Below are positions 1 to 8,816 of a stretch of 64,000 nucleotides of DNA, one piece after another. Each line of letters begins with the position of its first letter. Position 1 is the stretch's first letter. Origin of the DNA: Roseateles noduli (GTDB lineage: Bacteria; Pseudomonadota; Gammaproteobacteria; Burkholderiales; Burkholderiaceae_C); contig NIOE01000007.1 of assembly GCA_002205125.1 (NCBI GenBank), positions 372,001 through 436,000 on the forward strand, in the 5' to 3' direction. The notes below the pieces were generated by a model that was not told the origin of the DNA, did not search any database, and saw nothing but the letters and a program-made list of their open reading frames with translations. A program made the translations under genes and the position numbers.

Positions 1-792
1 CATCACCGCCATGTCCGGCCCGTGCGCGCCGCGCGGCACCGGCAGCAGCCGCATGCCGGCCTGCGACAGGCGCGCGTACTCGATCGCCCAGCCGGGATCG
101 TCCACCAGCACCGCGTCGCCGGGCTCCAGGAAGGCCCGCGTGATCAGGTCCAGCCCGTGCGTCGCGCCGACGGTGCTCATGATCTGGTCCGGCGCGGCCT
201 GGACGGCGATGTCCAGCAGCCGCCGCGACAGCGCGCGCCGCAGCCGTTCGTCGCCGAGCGGCTCGCCGTAGCCCGACAGCAGGGCGTCGTCCGCGTTCGC
301 CGCGAGCCGGCGCAGCGTCGATTGCAGCAGTCCGAGGTCCAGCCATTCCGCCGGCAGCGTGCCCAGCCCCGGCGAGCGCCGCGCATCCGCCTGGAACATC
401 CCGCGGATCAGCGCGCTGGCGTCGACCGGTGGCGGCAGTGGCGTGGGGGCGACGGTGTGGGTGTCGTGATGGGCGACCGTCGCCCGGGACGGCGGCGTCC
501 GGGTTTCGCGAACGAAAAACCCTCGCTTCTTCCGCGCCTCCAGCAGACCCTGCGCGAGCAGCTGGTCGTAGGCCGCCACGACCGTGTACGGACTGACGCC
601 GTGATGCCGCGCGCAGTCCCGCACCGACGGCAGCCGCGCGCCCGGCAGCAGCAGCCGCTGCTGGATACGCGCCGCGAAGCGCTGCGCCAGCTGCTGCGCG
701 AGCGGCTGGCTGGCGTTGCGGGAGAGGGCGACCGGCGCGACGTTCGCGCTGTTGGGCGCGCTCATGCTGCCGTGGGCTGTGCTGGTGTCCAT
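1..792 (-). CDS. MocR-family PLP-dependent transcriptional regulator (3' end missing)
   Basis: This reads as a GntR/MocR regulator. The N-terminus carries a winged helix-turn-helix (about residues 20-85, with LPSVRDCARHHGVSPYTVV and AYDQLLAQGLLEARKKRGFF), followed by a Pro-rich linker and the beginning of an aspartate-aminotransferase-fold domain (ATHGLDLI, EPGDAVLVDDPGWA). MocR proteins bind PLP in that domain and usually control a nearby gene. The PLP lysine lies beyond the window edge, so the gene is incomplete. In-frame ATGs at 807, 792 and 765 are all possible starts and none has a good Shine-Dalgarno; 792 is a compromise. It is divergent from an aminotransferase, its likely target. Confidence 0.85.
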   Translation of the reverse strand, partial: MDTSTAHGSMSAPNSANVAPVALSRNASQPLAQQLAQRFAARIQQRLLLPGARLPSVRDCARHHGVSPYTVVAAYDQLLAQGLLEARKKRGFFVRETRTPPSRATVAHHDTHTVAPTPLPPPVDASALIRGMFQADARRSPGLGTLPAEWLDLGLLQSTLRRLAANADDALLSGYGEPLGDERLRRALSRRLLDIAVQAAPDQIMSTVGATHGLDLITRAFLEPGDAVLVDDPGWAIEYARLSQAGMRLLPVPRGAHGPDMAVM

Positions 793-828
793 GCCGATAC
801 AGATCATGCGGTGGTATGGCGCAGTGTA

Positions 829-876
829 TTGGTGCTGTGCTGGTCGACCCCTTAGACTGGTTTGCTCAACCGGAGA
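829..876 (+). promoter_or_regulatory. Candidate promoter and RBS in the MocR/aminotransferase divergent region
   Basis: TTGGTG (829-834), an 18-base spacer and TAGACT (853-858) form a plausible but weak sigma-70 promoter for the plus-strand aminotransferase. CGGAGA at 871-876 serves as its ribosome binding site. The 90-base region between the divergent genes is where a MocR regulator would be expected to bind, but I see no unambiguous paired operator. Confidence 0.4.
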
Positions 877-884
877 CAACCCCC

Positions 885-2099
885 ATGAACCGCAGTCCCT
901 GGACGCAGGCCCGCCGCGCGGCGCGCATGAACCCGTCCATCATCCGAGAGATCCTGAAGGTCACCGAGAAGCCGGGGATCCTGTCCATGGCCGGCGGCCT
1001 TCCCAGCGCGGACACGTTCCCGGTGGACGCCATCAAGACGGCCTGCGACCGCGTGCTGACGCACAACGCCAAGGAGGCGCTGCAGTACGCCGCCAGCGAG
1101 GGCTTCGCGCCGCTGCGCGAGTGGGTCGCGGCCAAGGTCGCCACGCTCGGGATCAACGCGTCGCCGGACCAGGTGCTGATCACCAGCGGATCGCAGCAGG
1201 GGCTGGACCTGGTGGGCAAGCTGCTGTGCGACTCGGGCGCGCCGGTCGCGGTCGAGACGCCGACCTACCTCGGCGCGCTGCAGGCCTTCACGCCGTACGA
1301 GCCGATCTTCGCCAGCCTCGCCAGCGACGATGAAGGCCCGCTGCCGTCGGCCATCGAGGCGTTGCCGCACGACGCGCCGGGCACGCGCTTCGCGTACCTG
1401 CTGCCGAACTACCAGAACCCGACCGGCCGCGTGATGAGCCTGGCGCGCCGTCAGGCCGTGGTCGCCGCCGCCCGCAAGGCCGGCGTGCCCATCGTCGAGG
1501 ACAACCCCTACGGCGACCTGTGGTTCGACCAGGCGCCGCCGGCCTCGCTCAGCTCGTTGTGGCCGGAAGGCAGCATCTACCTGGGCTCGTTCTCCAAGGT
1601 GCTGACGCCGGGCTTCCGGCTGGGCTACATCGTCGCCCCCACCGAGCTCTATCCGAAGCTGCTGCAGGCCAAGCAGGCGGCCGACCTGCACACGCCGGGC
1701 TTCAACCAGCGCGTGGTGCACGAGGTCATCAAGGGCGGCTTCCTGGACGAGCACGTGCCCAAGATCCGCGCCCGCTACAAGGCCAACCGCGATGCGATGG
1801 CCAAGGCGCTGGAAACGGCGCTGCCGCCCGGCTGCGAGTGGCAGACCCCGGAAGGCGGCATGTTCTTCTGGATCCGCCTGCCTGAGGGCCTGGACGCGAT
1901 GGCGCTGCTGCCGCGCGCGGTCGATGCCGGCATCGCCTACGTGCCGGGCGCCGCGTTCTACGCGCACCAGCCGGACACGCGCACGCTGAGACTGTCCTTC
2001 GTGACGCTGACGCCCGACCTGATCGCCGAAGGCGTCGACAAGCTCGGCCGCGTGCTGCACGAAGCGCTCGCGCTGACGACCGCCGAAACGGCACCCTGA
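885..2099 (+). CDS. PLP-dependent aminotransferase, class I/II (LysN/ARO8-like)
   Basis: A 404-residue fold-type I aminotransferase, the usual length for enzymes annotated as 2-aminoadipate or aromatic aminotransferases. Visible signatures are MAGGLPSADTFP near the N-terminus, SGSQQGLDLVGKLL, the substrate/PLP segment LLPNYQNPTGRVMS, and the Schiff-base lysine in GSFSKVLTPGFRLGY. The start was set at the ATG preceded by CGGAGA; a further upstream in-frame ATG at 816 would add residues that look like promoter sequence. The donor/acceptor pair cannot be read from sequence. Its divergence from a MocR gene suggests PLP-linked, amine- or amino-acid-responsive control. Confidence 0.92.
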   Translation: MNRSPWTQARRAARMNPSIIREILKVTEKPGILSMAGGLPSADTFPVDAIKTACDRVLTHNAKEALQYAASEGFAPLREWVAAKVATLGINASPDQVLITSGSQQGLDLVGKLLCDSGAPVAVETPTYLGALQAFTPYEPIFASLASDDEGPLPSAIEALPHDAPGTRFAYLLPNYQNPTGRVMSLARRQAVVAAARKAGVPIVEDNPYGDLWFDQAPPASLSSLWPEGSIYLGSFSKVLTPGFRLGYIVAPTELYPKLLQAKQAADLHTPGFNQRVVHEVIKGGFLDEHVPKIRARYKANRDAMAKALETALPPGCEWQTPEGGMFFWIRLPEGLDAMALLPRAVDAGIAYVPGAAFYAHQPDTRTLRLSFVTLTPDLIAEGVDKLGRVLHEALALTTAETAP

Positions 2100-2111
2100 C
2101 CGACGAGCCGC

Positions 2112-2157
2112 CATCGGTTCCCGCACGGGGACCGATGCCGACCCCGCCCGGGGTCGG
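2112..2157 (+). terminator. Two adjacent stem-loops, possible terminator
   Basis: CATCGGTTCCCG pairs with CGGGGACCGATG (2112-2137, one G-U pair). It is followed at once by CCGACCCC/GGGGTCGG (2138-2157, 4-base loop). They lie just after the aminotransferase stop. No clean T-run follows, so intrinsic termination is uncertain. Confidence 0.4.
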
Positions 2158-2238
2158 GGCTTGTCCCCTGTTCCCGTCACCCGTCACCGCCTCGTCAGGC
2201 GGAACGGATCGACTCGCCTTGTTTTTCCGAGGGTCCCC

Positions 2239-3078
2239 ATGTCCGAACTCCGCCGCTTCGTTCAAGTCGACGTCTTCACCGCCGAGGCGCTGAAGGGCAA
2301 CCCGCTGGCCGTCGTCATCGACGGCGCGGGCCTGGATGACGCCACGATGGCGAAGTTCGCCGAGTGGACGAACCTCTCCGAAACGACCTTCCTGCTGCCG
2401 CCTTCGCATCCCGACGCCGACTACCGCGTCCGCATCTTCACGCCGGGTGGCGAGCTGCCCTTCGCGGGGCATCCGACGCTGGGTTCCTGCCATGCGTGGC
2501 TGTCCTCCGGCGGGGATCCGAAGCGGCCCGGCGAGGTGGTGCAGGAGTGCGCCATCGGCCTGGTGCGCATCCGCCGGGACGGCGCGCGGCTGGCCTTCGC
2601 CGCGCCGCCGCTGCTGCGCCAAGGGCCGGTCGAACCGGCGCTGCGCGAACAGGTGGCCCGCGCCTTGCGCGTCCCCGACGCCGACCTGCTGGACGTCGTC
2701 TGGGTGAACAACGGCCCCGACTGGATGGCGGCGCGCCTGGCGTCGGCGGAGGCGGTCCTGGCGATCGAACCGGATTACGTGTCCATGGGGCGACTCAAGC
2801 TGGGCGTCGTTGGCGCTTATCCTGCGGGCTCGCCGCTGCACTTCGAGGTGCGGGCCTTCGTGCCCGGACTCGGCCCCGCTGAAGACCCGGTCACGGGCAG
2901 CCTCAACGCGGGTCTGGCACTATGGCTGCAAGGCGCCGGTCTGGCGCCCGACCGCTATGTGGCCGCCCAGGGCGCCGCCCTCGGGCGTGCCGGCCGGGTG
3001 CATGTGGCGAAAGAGGGCGGACATTGCTGGATTGGCGGCGATGTCACGCCGTTGATCCACGGTCAGGTGAGGTTGTGA
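2239..3078 (+). CDS. PhzF-family isomerase/epimerase
   Basis: A 279-residue PhzF-fold protein (diaminopimelate epimerase superfamily). Both halves of the fold are recognisable: FVQVDVFTAEALKGNPLAVV at the N-terminus, LSETTFL with the conserved catalytic glutamate (E48), the FTPGGELPFAGHPTLG motif, and the late DPVTGSLNAGLALWL motif. Family members catalyse proton-shift isomerisations; only a few make phenazines, and no phenazine genes lie nearby, so the substrate is unknown. The start is the ATG after GAGGG, because longer readings begin in low-complexity upstream sequence. The stop is four bases from the next start, so the two are probably co-transcribed. Confidence 0.93.
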   Translation: MSELRRFVQVDVFTAEALKGNPLAVVIDGAGLDDATMAKFAEWTNLSETTFLLPPSHPDADYRVRIFTPGGELPFAGHPTLGSCHAWLSSGGDPKRPGEVVQECAIGLVRIRRDGARLAFAAPPLLRQGPVEPALREQVARALRVPDADLLDVVWVNNGPDWMAARLASAEAVLAIEPDYVSMGRLKLGVVGAYPAGSPLHFEVRAFVPGLGPAEDPVTGSLNAGLALWLQGAGLAPDRYVAAQGAALGRAGRVHVAKEGGHCWIGGDVTPLIHGQVRL

Positions 3079-3082
3079 AGCC

Positions 3083-3739
3083 ATGAGCATGGAAGTCGAT
3101 CATCTCGTCGTCGCCGCGAACACCCTTGAAGAGGGCCGCGCCTGGTGCGAGCGCGTCCTCGGCGTGTCGCCTCAACCCGGTGGGCGCCATGCGCTGATGG
3201 GCACGCACAACCTGCTGCTCAACATCAGCGGGCCGCCGACCTATCCGCGCTGCTACCTGGAGATCATCGCGATCGATCCGGAAGCACCGGATCCGGGTCG
3301 GCCGCGCTGGTTCGACCTGGACCAGCCCGCCGTGCGCGAGCGCCTGAAGGAGGACGGCCCGTCGCTGCTGCACTGGGTGGCGCGGGTGTCCAGCCTGGAC
3401 GCGACGCTGGCCACCTGGTCGGGCGAGGGCGTCGACGCCGGCGAGGCGGTCGAGGCCGCCCGCGGCGACCTGAGCTGGCGCATCGCGCTGCGCGAGGACG
3501 GCCGCCGGCTGCGCAAGGAAGGGCTGCCGGTGCCCATCGAATGGAAGGGCGACGCCCATCCGACCGACAAGCTGCCGGAAAGCGGCGTGCAGCTGCTGGG
3601 CTTCGAGGCCCGCGACGGCCTGCGCGCGCAGCTCTCGACGCCCAAGGGCACGGTCGAGCTGGAGGCGATCGAAGGGACTTTGTCCGATGCGCCGACGCAG
3701 TCGGGCGATCTCGACGACGTCCTGCCGGCCGCGCGCTGA
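3083..3739 (+). CDS. VOC-superfamily, glyoxalase-like domain protein
   Basis: A 218-residue protein opening with EVDHLVVAANTLEEGRAW, the typical first strand and helix of a glyoxalase/bleomycin-resistance (VOC) fold, followed by GGRHALMGTHNLLLNI and YLEIIAIDP. It resembles the glyoxalase-like family PF13468, whose members are mostly of unknown substrate. It sits four bases downstream of the PhzF gene and has a GTGAGG ribosome site inside the PhzF 3' end. No specific enzymatic role can be assigned. Confidence 0.85.
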   Translation: MSMEVDHLVVAANTLEEGRAWCERVLGVSPQPGGRHALMGTHNLLLNISGPPTYPRCYLEIIAIDPEAPDPGRPRWFDLDQPAVRERLKEDGPSLLHWVARVSSLDATLATWSGEGVDAGEAVEAARGDLSWRIALREDGRRLRKEGLPVPIEWKGDAHPTDKLPESGVQLLGFEARDGLRAQLSTPKGTVELEAIEGTLSDAPTQSGDLDDVLPAAR

Positions 3740-3801
3740 AGTTCCGATGAAGGGCGGCTCAAGCGCCGCCCGAGAGCCGCTGAAGTGACGACAAGAACCC
3801 G

Positions 3802-4527
3802 ATGAGCACGCTGGATCTGTTCCGAGAGGATGCGCAGCTGCGCGAGTGCGACGCGACGCTGCTGCGCGCCGACGAACGCGGCCTGCTGCTGGACCGCACG
3901 GTGTTCTATCCGCAAGGCGGCGGGCAGGCCGGCGACGCCGGCACGCTGAGGCTGCCGGGCGGGCGCGAGCTGCTCATCGCCGACACCCGCAAGGGCGAAG
4001 GCGGCGAGATCCTGCACCTGCCCGCGCCGGACCAGGACCTGAGCGGACTCGACGCCGGCACGCCGGTGACGGCGCGTATCGACTGGACGCGTCGCCACGC
4101 CCACATGCGCTTCCACACGGCGACGCACCTGCTGTGCGCGCTCGTGCCGCATCCGGTCGACGGCTGCTCGATCACCGCGGGGTATGCGCGGCTCGACTTC
4201 CACATGACCGACGCGCTCGACAAGGACGCACTGACGGCCGGCATTGCGCGGCTCGTCGCCGAGGCGCATCCGGTCGGCCATCGCTGGATCAGCGATGAGG
4301 ACCTCGACGCGAATCCGACGCTCGTGCGCAGCATGAGCGTGCAACCGCCGCGCGGCACAGGCCGAGTCCGCTTGCTGGAAATCGACGGCGTCGACCTGCA
4401 GCCTTGCGGCGGCACGCATGTCGCCAATACGTCGGAGATCGGCGCGGTCGTCGTCACCAAGATCGAGAAGAAGTCGGCCAAGACGCGCCGCGTCGTGCTC
4501 GGCTTCGCGACGGAGACATCGGCATGA
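3802..4527 (+). CDS. Alanyl-tRNA editing protein AlaX
   Basis: A free-standing homologue of the AlaRS editing and C-terminal region that hydrolyses mischarged Ser- or Gly-tRNA(Ala). It has an oligonucleotide-binding N-terminal segment with FYPQGGGQAGDAG. The editing domain supplies four zinc ligands: H105 and H109 in HTATH, and C202 and H206 in CGGTH. At 241 residues it matches the AlaX-M size class. Its TGA stop overlaps the ATG of the following GST gene (ATGA), implying translational coupling. Confidence 0.95.
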   Translation: MSTLDLFREDAQLRECDATLLRADERGLLLDRTVFYPQGGGQAGDAGTLRLPGGRELLIADTRKGEGGEILHLPAPDQDLSGLDAGTPVTARIDWTRRHAHMRFHTATHLLCALVPHPVDGCSITAGYARLDFHMTDALDKDALTAGIARLVAEAHPVGHRWISDEDLDANPTLVRSMSVQPPRGTGRVRLLEIDGVDLQPCGGTHVANTSEIGAVVVTKIEKKSAKTRRVVLGFATETSA

Positions 4528-5168
4528 GCGGACTTCGCGTGCTCGGACGCGCGGCGTCCATCAACGTCCGCAAGGTGTTGTGGACCGGCGTCGAGCTGGG
4601 CCTGGACCTGAAGCGCGAGGACGTCGACGTGAAGGCCGAGGCCTTCCGTGCACTGAACCCCAACGCGATGATGCCGGTGCTGATCGACGAGACCGGCGAG
4701 GCCGGTCAGGCCGACGCGCCGTTCTCGATGTGGGAGAGCAACAGCATCTGCCGCTACCTCGCACGCCGCGAAGGACGTGTCGACCTGCTGCCCGATGAGT
4801 TCCGGCAGCGCGCGCTCGTCGAGATGTGGATGGACTGGCAGGGCGGCGAGCTGAACAACAGCTGGCGGTATGCGTTCATGGGCACCGTGCGCAAGAGCGC
4901 GCAGCACCAGGATGTCGCGTTGATCGACGCCAGCGTCGCGAACTGGAACCGGCACATGGCGATGCTGGACGCCCAGCTCGTGCGCTCGGGCGGACCGTTC
5001 GTCCTCGGCGACACCTTCACGCTCGCCGACGTGGTGCTGGGTCTGTCCGCCCATCGCTGGCGCGCCGCGCCGATCGCGCATGCAGACCTCCCCGCGGTCG
5101 AGACCTGGTACCAGCGGCTGCTGGCCCGCCCCGGTTTCGCGACCCACGGCCCCGCCGCCGGTCCTTGA
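4524..5168 (+). CDS. Glutathione S-transferase family protein
   Basis: A 214-residue cytosolic GST. It has a thioredoxin-like N-terminal domain (SINVRKVLWTGVELGLD, then LNPNAMMPVLID with the cis-Pro, and WESNSICRYLARR with the glutathione-binding E-S pair). An all-helical C-terminal domain follows, with FVLGDTFTLADVVLG. The substrate is not predictable. It overlaps the AlaX stop by four bases and is probably in the same mRNA. Confidence 0.93.
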   Translation: MSGLRVLGRAASINVRKVLWTGVELGLDLKREDVDVKAEAFRALNPNAMMPVLIDETGEAGQADAPFSMWESNSICRYLARREGRVDLLPDEFRQRALVEMWMDWQGGELNNSWRYAFMGTVRKSAQHQDVALIDASVANWNRHMAMLDAQLVRSGGPFVLGDTFTLADVVLGLSAHRWRAAPIAHADLPAVETWYQRLLARPGFATHGPAAGP

Positions 5169-5190
5169 CGAGCGCCTCTAGACGCGACGC

Positions 5191-5218
5191 TTGATCGCCG
5201 GAACCGTCTCGCTACACT
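5191..5218 (+). promoter_or_regulatory. Probable sigma-70 promoter for the GNAT gene
   Basis: TTGATC (5191-5196), a 16-base spacer and TACACT (5213-5218) match 4/6 and 4/6 of consensus. The expected transcription start falls about two bases before the GTG at 5227, so the mRNA would be essentially leaderless. It also explains why the TTG at 5191 is better read as a -35 element than as a start codon. Confidence 0.55.
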
Positions 5219-5226
5219 CGCCCGCT

Positions 5227-5718
5227 GTGGACACGCCTGAGATACGACTGATCTGCCCCGATTCGCCCCCGTTGTGGGAAGAAGCGCGGGTGATCATGCG
5301 CGAATACGCGCAGAGCCTGGACATCGACCTGGACTTCCAGAACTTCGACCAGGAACTCGCTTCCCTGCCTGGCGAGTACGACGCGCCGCAGGGCATGCTG
5401 CTGCTGGCGCTGGTCGACGGCCAGATCGCGGGCTGCGGCGGATTCCGGCCGATGACCGATTCCGACTATGCCAACGCCTGCGAGATGAAGCGCCTGTTCA
5501 TCCGCCCCGCGTTCCGCCGCTTCGGCCTGGGCCGCACGATGGCGCAGGCGCTGATCGATCGCGCCACCACCGCCGGCTACTCCAGCATGCTGCTGGACAC
5601 GCTGGACGACATGGAGGCCGCGCGTGACCTGTACGAGAGCCTCGGCTTCGAAGAGATCCCGCCGTACTACTTCAATCCGATCGCCGGCGCGCATTACCTG
5701 AAGGTCGACCTGGACTGA
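5227..5718 (+). CDS. GNAT-family N-acetyltransferase
   Basis: A 163-residue acetyl-CoA-dependent acetyltransferase. Motif A is seen as RLFIRPAFRRFGLGRTMAQALI (R-x-x-G-x-G type pyrophosphate loop). The late motif LYESLGFEEIPPYYFNP is typical of small-molecule or amino-acid acetyltransferases. GTG 5227 is chosen as start because a promoter occupies the upstream sequence; a TTG at 5191 would add 12 residues. The acceptor substrate is unknown. Confidence 0.88.
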   Translation: MDTPEIRLICPDSPPLWEEARVIMREYAQSLDIDLDFQNFDQELASLPGEYDAPQGMLLLALVDGQIAGCGGFRPMTDSDYANACEMKRLFIRPAFRRFGLGRTMAQALIDRATTAGYSSMLLDTLDDMEAARDLYESLGFEEIPPYYFNPIAGAHYLKVDLD

Positions 5719-5738
5719 GTCCGGAGCGACGCCGGAGC

Positions 5739-5766
5739 GACGACTGGCGGTCCCGCCAGTTCGTCG
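5739..5766 (+). terminator. Stem-loop after the GNAT gene
   Basis: ACTGGCGG pairs perfectly with CCGCCAGT (5743-5760), extended by GACG/CGTC with one bulge. There is no T-run, so it may be a weak terminator or an mRNA 3'-end stabiliser. Confidence 0.35.
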
Positions 5767-5811
5767 GCAGGGTGATCCGGTTTCGTCGGGTTACGGGCAT
5801 AGCATCGGGGC

Positions 5812-6756
5812 ATGAGCCAACAGCCCCATGCCGCTTCGACGACGTCCTCGGACGACCTCTACCGCCTCGAGCCCGCGTCGCTGACGCCGGCGCTGCTCGG
5901 GGAGTCCCCGTTCTGGCACCCTTTGGAGCAATGTCTCTATTACGTCGACATCCCGGGCAAGGCGTTGTTCCGGCTCGACAACGGCGCGGACACGCCCACC
6001 CGCTGGCCGCTCAACGACGAGCCGGGCTGCATCGTGCCGCTGCCCGACGGCAAGCTGCTGATCCCGCAGCGCAACGGGCTGTGGCGCTTCGATCCCGCCA
6101 CCGGCGCGTACGAGAAGCTGCTCGACCCGCCCTATGACGCTTCCAAGCGCCGCTTCAACGACGGCAAGGCCGATGCGAAGGGCCGGCTGTGGGTCGGCAC
6201 CATCGACGACGCCCGCCAGCCGGAATCGGCGCTCTACTGCCTGCGCGACGGCGCCTTCGAGCAGGTCCAGGACGGCATCACCGTGTCCAACGGCCTGGCC
6301 TGGAGTCCGGACGGTCGCACGATGTATTGGGCCGACACCAAGGCCCATGAGATTTACCGGTTGAGTTTCGATGCAGAAACCGGCACGGTCGGCCCACGCG
6401 AAGTTTTCGCCAGCTTCGAGAAGCGCGCGCCGGAACAGTCGCTGGAAAGCTACGGCGGCCGGCCGGACGGCGCGGCGGTCGACGTCGAGGGCGCCTACTG
6501 GATCGCCATGATGGAAGGGCAGCAGCTCTTGCGGCTGTCGCCGTCGGGCGAGGTGCTCCAGCGCGTCGAGCTGCCTGTGCGATGCGCGACCATGCCGACC
6601 TTCGGTGGTGCGGACATGCGCACCCTTTTCGTCACCACCGCACGGGAAAAGCGCAGCGAGGCCGAGCTGGCCACCCAGCCCTGGGCGGGCTGCGTCCTGA
6701 AGATGCGCGTGGCCGTCGCCGGGCTGCCGGTTCAGTTCGCACACTGGGAAGACTGA
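5812..6756 (+). CDS. SMP-30/gluconolactonase/LRE family protein
   Basis: A 314-residue six-bladed beta-propeller of the SMP-30/gluconolaconase family. Landmarks are GESPFWHP with the first metal-ligand glutamate, FNDGKADAKGRLWVGTI with Asn/Asp ligands, VSNGLAWSPDGRTMYWADT, and GRPDGAAVDVEGAYWIAM. Relatives hydrolyse sugar lactones with a bound divalent cation. A -10-like TAGCAT at 5800-5805 ends six bases before the ATG and there is no Shine-Dalgarno, suggesting a short-leader mRNA. Confidence 0.93.
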   Translation: MSQQPHAASTTSSDDLYRLEPASLTPALLGESPFWHPLEQCLYYVDIPGKALFRLDNGADTPTRWPLNDEPGCIVPLPDGKLLIPQRNGLWRFDPATGAYEKLLDPPYDASKRRFNDGKADAKGRLWVGTIDDARQPESALYCLRDGAFEQVQDGITVSNGLAWSPDGRTMYWADTKAHEIYRLSFDAETGTVGPREVFASFEKRAPEQSLESYGGRPDGAAVDVEGAYWIAMMEGQQLLRLSPSGEVLQRVELPVRCATMPTFGGADMRTLFVTTAREKRSEAELATQPWAGCVLKMRVAVAGLPVQFAHWED

Positions 6757-6842
6757 GGGCTTTCCGGGCGACTGGCGGGGACAGGTGTTGCGCGCACACC
6801 GCGCGCGGGCCTGTGCTGAAAGTGATGTGAAAGCCGATGAAC

Positions 6843-6860
6843 AGGGCTCGGGAGAGCCCT
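6843..6860 (+). terminator. Short hairpin upstream of the atp operon
   Basis: AGGGCTC and GAGCCCT form a perfect 7-bp stem with a 4-base loop between the SMP-30 gene and the atp promoter. No T-run follows; it is a weak candidate terminator for the upstream gene. Confidence 0.3.
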
Positions 6861-6942
6861 AGGCGTGGTTCGTCCGGGCTGTCAAGTCGGCGCGGATGGG
6901 CCGGCGCGACGGGCTGTTAAGGGCTTGTAAGGCCAGAACCCC

Positions 6943-6948
6943 TATAAT
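6943..6948 (+). promoter_or_regulatory. atp operon promoter, perfect -10 box
   Basis: TATAAT is a perfect -10 hexamer 31 bases before the atpI GTG. A good -35 is not obvious at 16-18 bases spacing. It is the only consensus promoter element found between the SMP-30 gene and the ATP synthase genes. Confidence 0.7.
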
Positions 6949-6979
6949 CCCGTGGTTTTGCAGCTCGCCCCCTGACGCC

Positions 6980-7534
6980 GTGAATCCCGATCCAGCGCAC
7001 GCACCCGTTGCGTCGCCCGCAGCGCCGCCCCGGCCCGTTCCGACGAACGACCGCGGCACCGCCAGCCAGGATCCCTGGGACGATGGAATGGAAGGAGATG
7101 CGGCTGCCGAACCGGCTTTCAAGCCCCTGACGCGAGAAGAAGCGCAGGACTTGCGGGCCCGGCTTCCGGCGATGTCCGTCTGGTCCTTGTTGACCTGGCA
7201 GGCCGCGACGGGGGCGGTCATGGTCGCGCTGTGGGGTCTGCTGTCCCTGCAAGCCGACAAAACCTGGTCGGCGCTGTTCGGTGCCGCCTCGGTCGTCCTG
7301 CCGAACGCCCTGATGGCGTGGGGCATGACGCGGCAATCAGCCAGGGACGCGGGCACGCCGATGCTCACGTTCGCGGTCTGGGAGCTGGTGAAGATCATTC
7401 TGGCGGTCGCCATCCTGGTGGCGGTCGCCGTGGGTTACGCATCGTTGAGTTGGGCGGCAATGCTCTCGACCCTCGTCGTGACCTTGAAGGCAAATTGGCT
7501 GGCCCTGCTTCGGCGGGGTCGAATCAGAAAATAG
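6980..7534 (+). CDS. atpI: ATP synthase subunit I
   Basis: AtpI is an assembly factor for the c-ring of the Fo sector. This 184-residue version has a Pro/Ala-rich cytoplasmic N-terminus of about 60 residues, then four hydrophobic segments (SVWSLLTWQAATGAVMVAL, SALFGAASVVLPNALMAWG, FAVWELVKIILAVAILVAV, LSWAAMLSTLVVTLKANWLA). The start is taken as GTG 6980; starting earlier would translate the promoter region. It is the first gene of the operon, 16 bases before atpB. Confidence 0.93.
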   Translation: MNPDPAHAPVASPAAPPRPVPTNDRGTASQDPWDDGMEGDAAAEPAFKPLTREEAQDLRARLPAMSVWSLLTWQAATGAVMVALWGLLSLQADKTWSALFGAASVVLPNALMAWGMTRQSARDAGTPMLTFAVWELVKIILAVAILVAVAVGYASLSWAAMLSTLVVTLKANWLALLRRGRIRK

Positions 7535-7550
7535 AGACGGAAATACCACC

Positions 7551-8429
7551 ATGGCAGCAGAAGGGCACGCGCCGACTTCGGGTGAATACATCACCCACCA
7601 TTTGCAGCATTGGCAGAAGAATTTCGCCTTCGAAGATGTGAAGCAGACGGGCATCGTCGACTTCAGCGTCTTCAACTTCGATTCGCTCATCTATTCGACG
7701 GTCCTCGGCCTGCTGGCCGTGTTCATCCTGTGGCGTGTCGCACGCAAGGCGCATGCCGGCGTGCCGGGCCGCTTCCAGGCCGCCATCGAGATCCTCGTGG
7801 AACTGGTGGACAACCAGGCCAAGTCGGTCATCCACAACGAGAAGAGCCGCAAGGTCATCGGCCCCGTCGCCCTGACCGTGTTCGTGTGGATCTTCTTCAT
7901 GAACGCCATGGACATGATCCCGGTCGACGCGCTGCCGTCGGCCTGGGCCTGGTACGTCGGCGCCACGGGCCATGACCCGCACCACGCCTACCAGCGCGTC
8001 GTCCCGACCGCCGACCTGTCGACCACGCTGAGCCTGTCGACCTTCGTTCTGGCGCTGGTGTTCTTCTACAGCGTCAAGATCAAGGGTCTGGGCGGCTGGG
8101 GCCACGAGCTGATCGCCGCGCCGTTCGGCGACCACTGGGCGCTGTGGCCGTTCAACTTCCTCATGCAGGTCATCGAGTTCATCGCCAAGACGGTGTCCCA
8201 TGGCATGCGACTGTTCGGCAACATGTTCGCCGGCGAACTCGTGTTCATGCTGATCGCCCTGATGGGCGGCGGCTGGGCCCTCACCGGAACCGGCATCGGC
8301 CTGGCCATCGGCCACGTCCTGGCGGGCACGGTGTGGACGCTGTTCCACATCCTTGTGATCACGCTGCAGGCCTTCATCTTCATGATGCTGACGCTGATCT
8401 ACCTGGGCCAGGCGCACGACGCGCACTGA
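7551..8429 (+). CDS. atpB: F1Fo ATP synthase subunit a
   Basis: Membrane subunit a of Fo, 292 residues, which forms the two proton half-channels against the c-ring. The essential arginine is R220 in HGMRLFGNMFAGELVF. Several transmembrane helices are visible (around residues 45-65, 105-120, 160-180, 200-215, 225-285). The N-terminus IVDFSVFNFDSLIYSTVL is typical of betaproteobacterial AtpB. It lies second in the operon and has a poor Shine-Dalgarno. Confidence 0.98.
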   Translation: MAAEGHAPTSGEYITHHLQHWQKNFAFEDVKQTGIVDFSVFNFDSLIYSTVLGLLAVFILWRVARKAHAGVPGRFQAAIEILVELVDNQAKSVIHNEKSRKVIGPVALTVFVWIFFMNAMDMIPVDALPSAWAWYVGATGHDPHHAYQRVVPTADLSTTLSLSTFVLALVFFYSVKIKGLGGWGHELIAAPFGDHWALWPFNFLMQVIEFIAKTVSHGMRLFGNMFAGELVFMLIALMGGGWALTGTGIGLAIGHVLAGTVWTLFHILVITLQAFIFMMLTLIYLGQAHDAH

Positions 8430-8490
8430 TCCGGCCGGACAGCTCGATCGCACGATCCCTCGTTTCTTTTTCCCTTTCCCTTTTATCTAA

Positions 8491-8778
<288 letters not shown>

Positions 8779-8816
8779 TCGAGCCCGAACCCTTTCACGA
8801 CTGAAAGGCTCGTGCC

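Noticed and set aside
2239-3078. A phenazine biosynthesis locus based on PhzF
   Set aside because: No other phz genes are present; PhzF-fold proteins are widespread outside phenazine pathways.
5191-5226. TTG 5191 as start of the GNAT gene
   Set aside because: The same bases make a -35 element with TACACT at the right distance, and the added residues are not conserved-looking.
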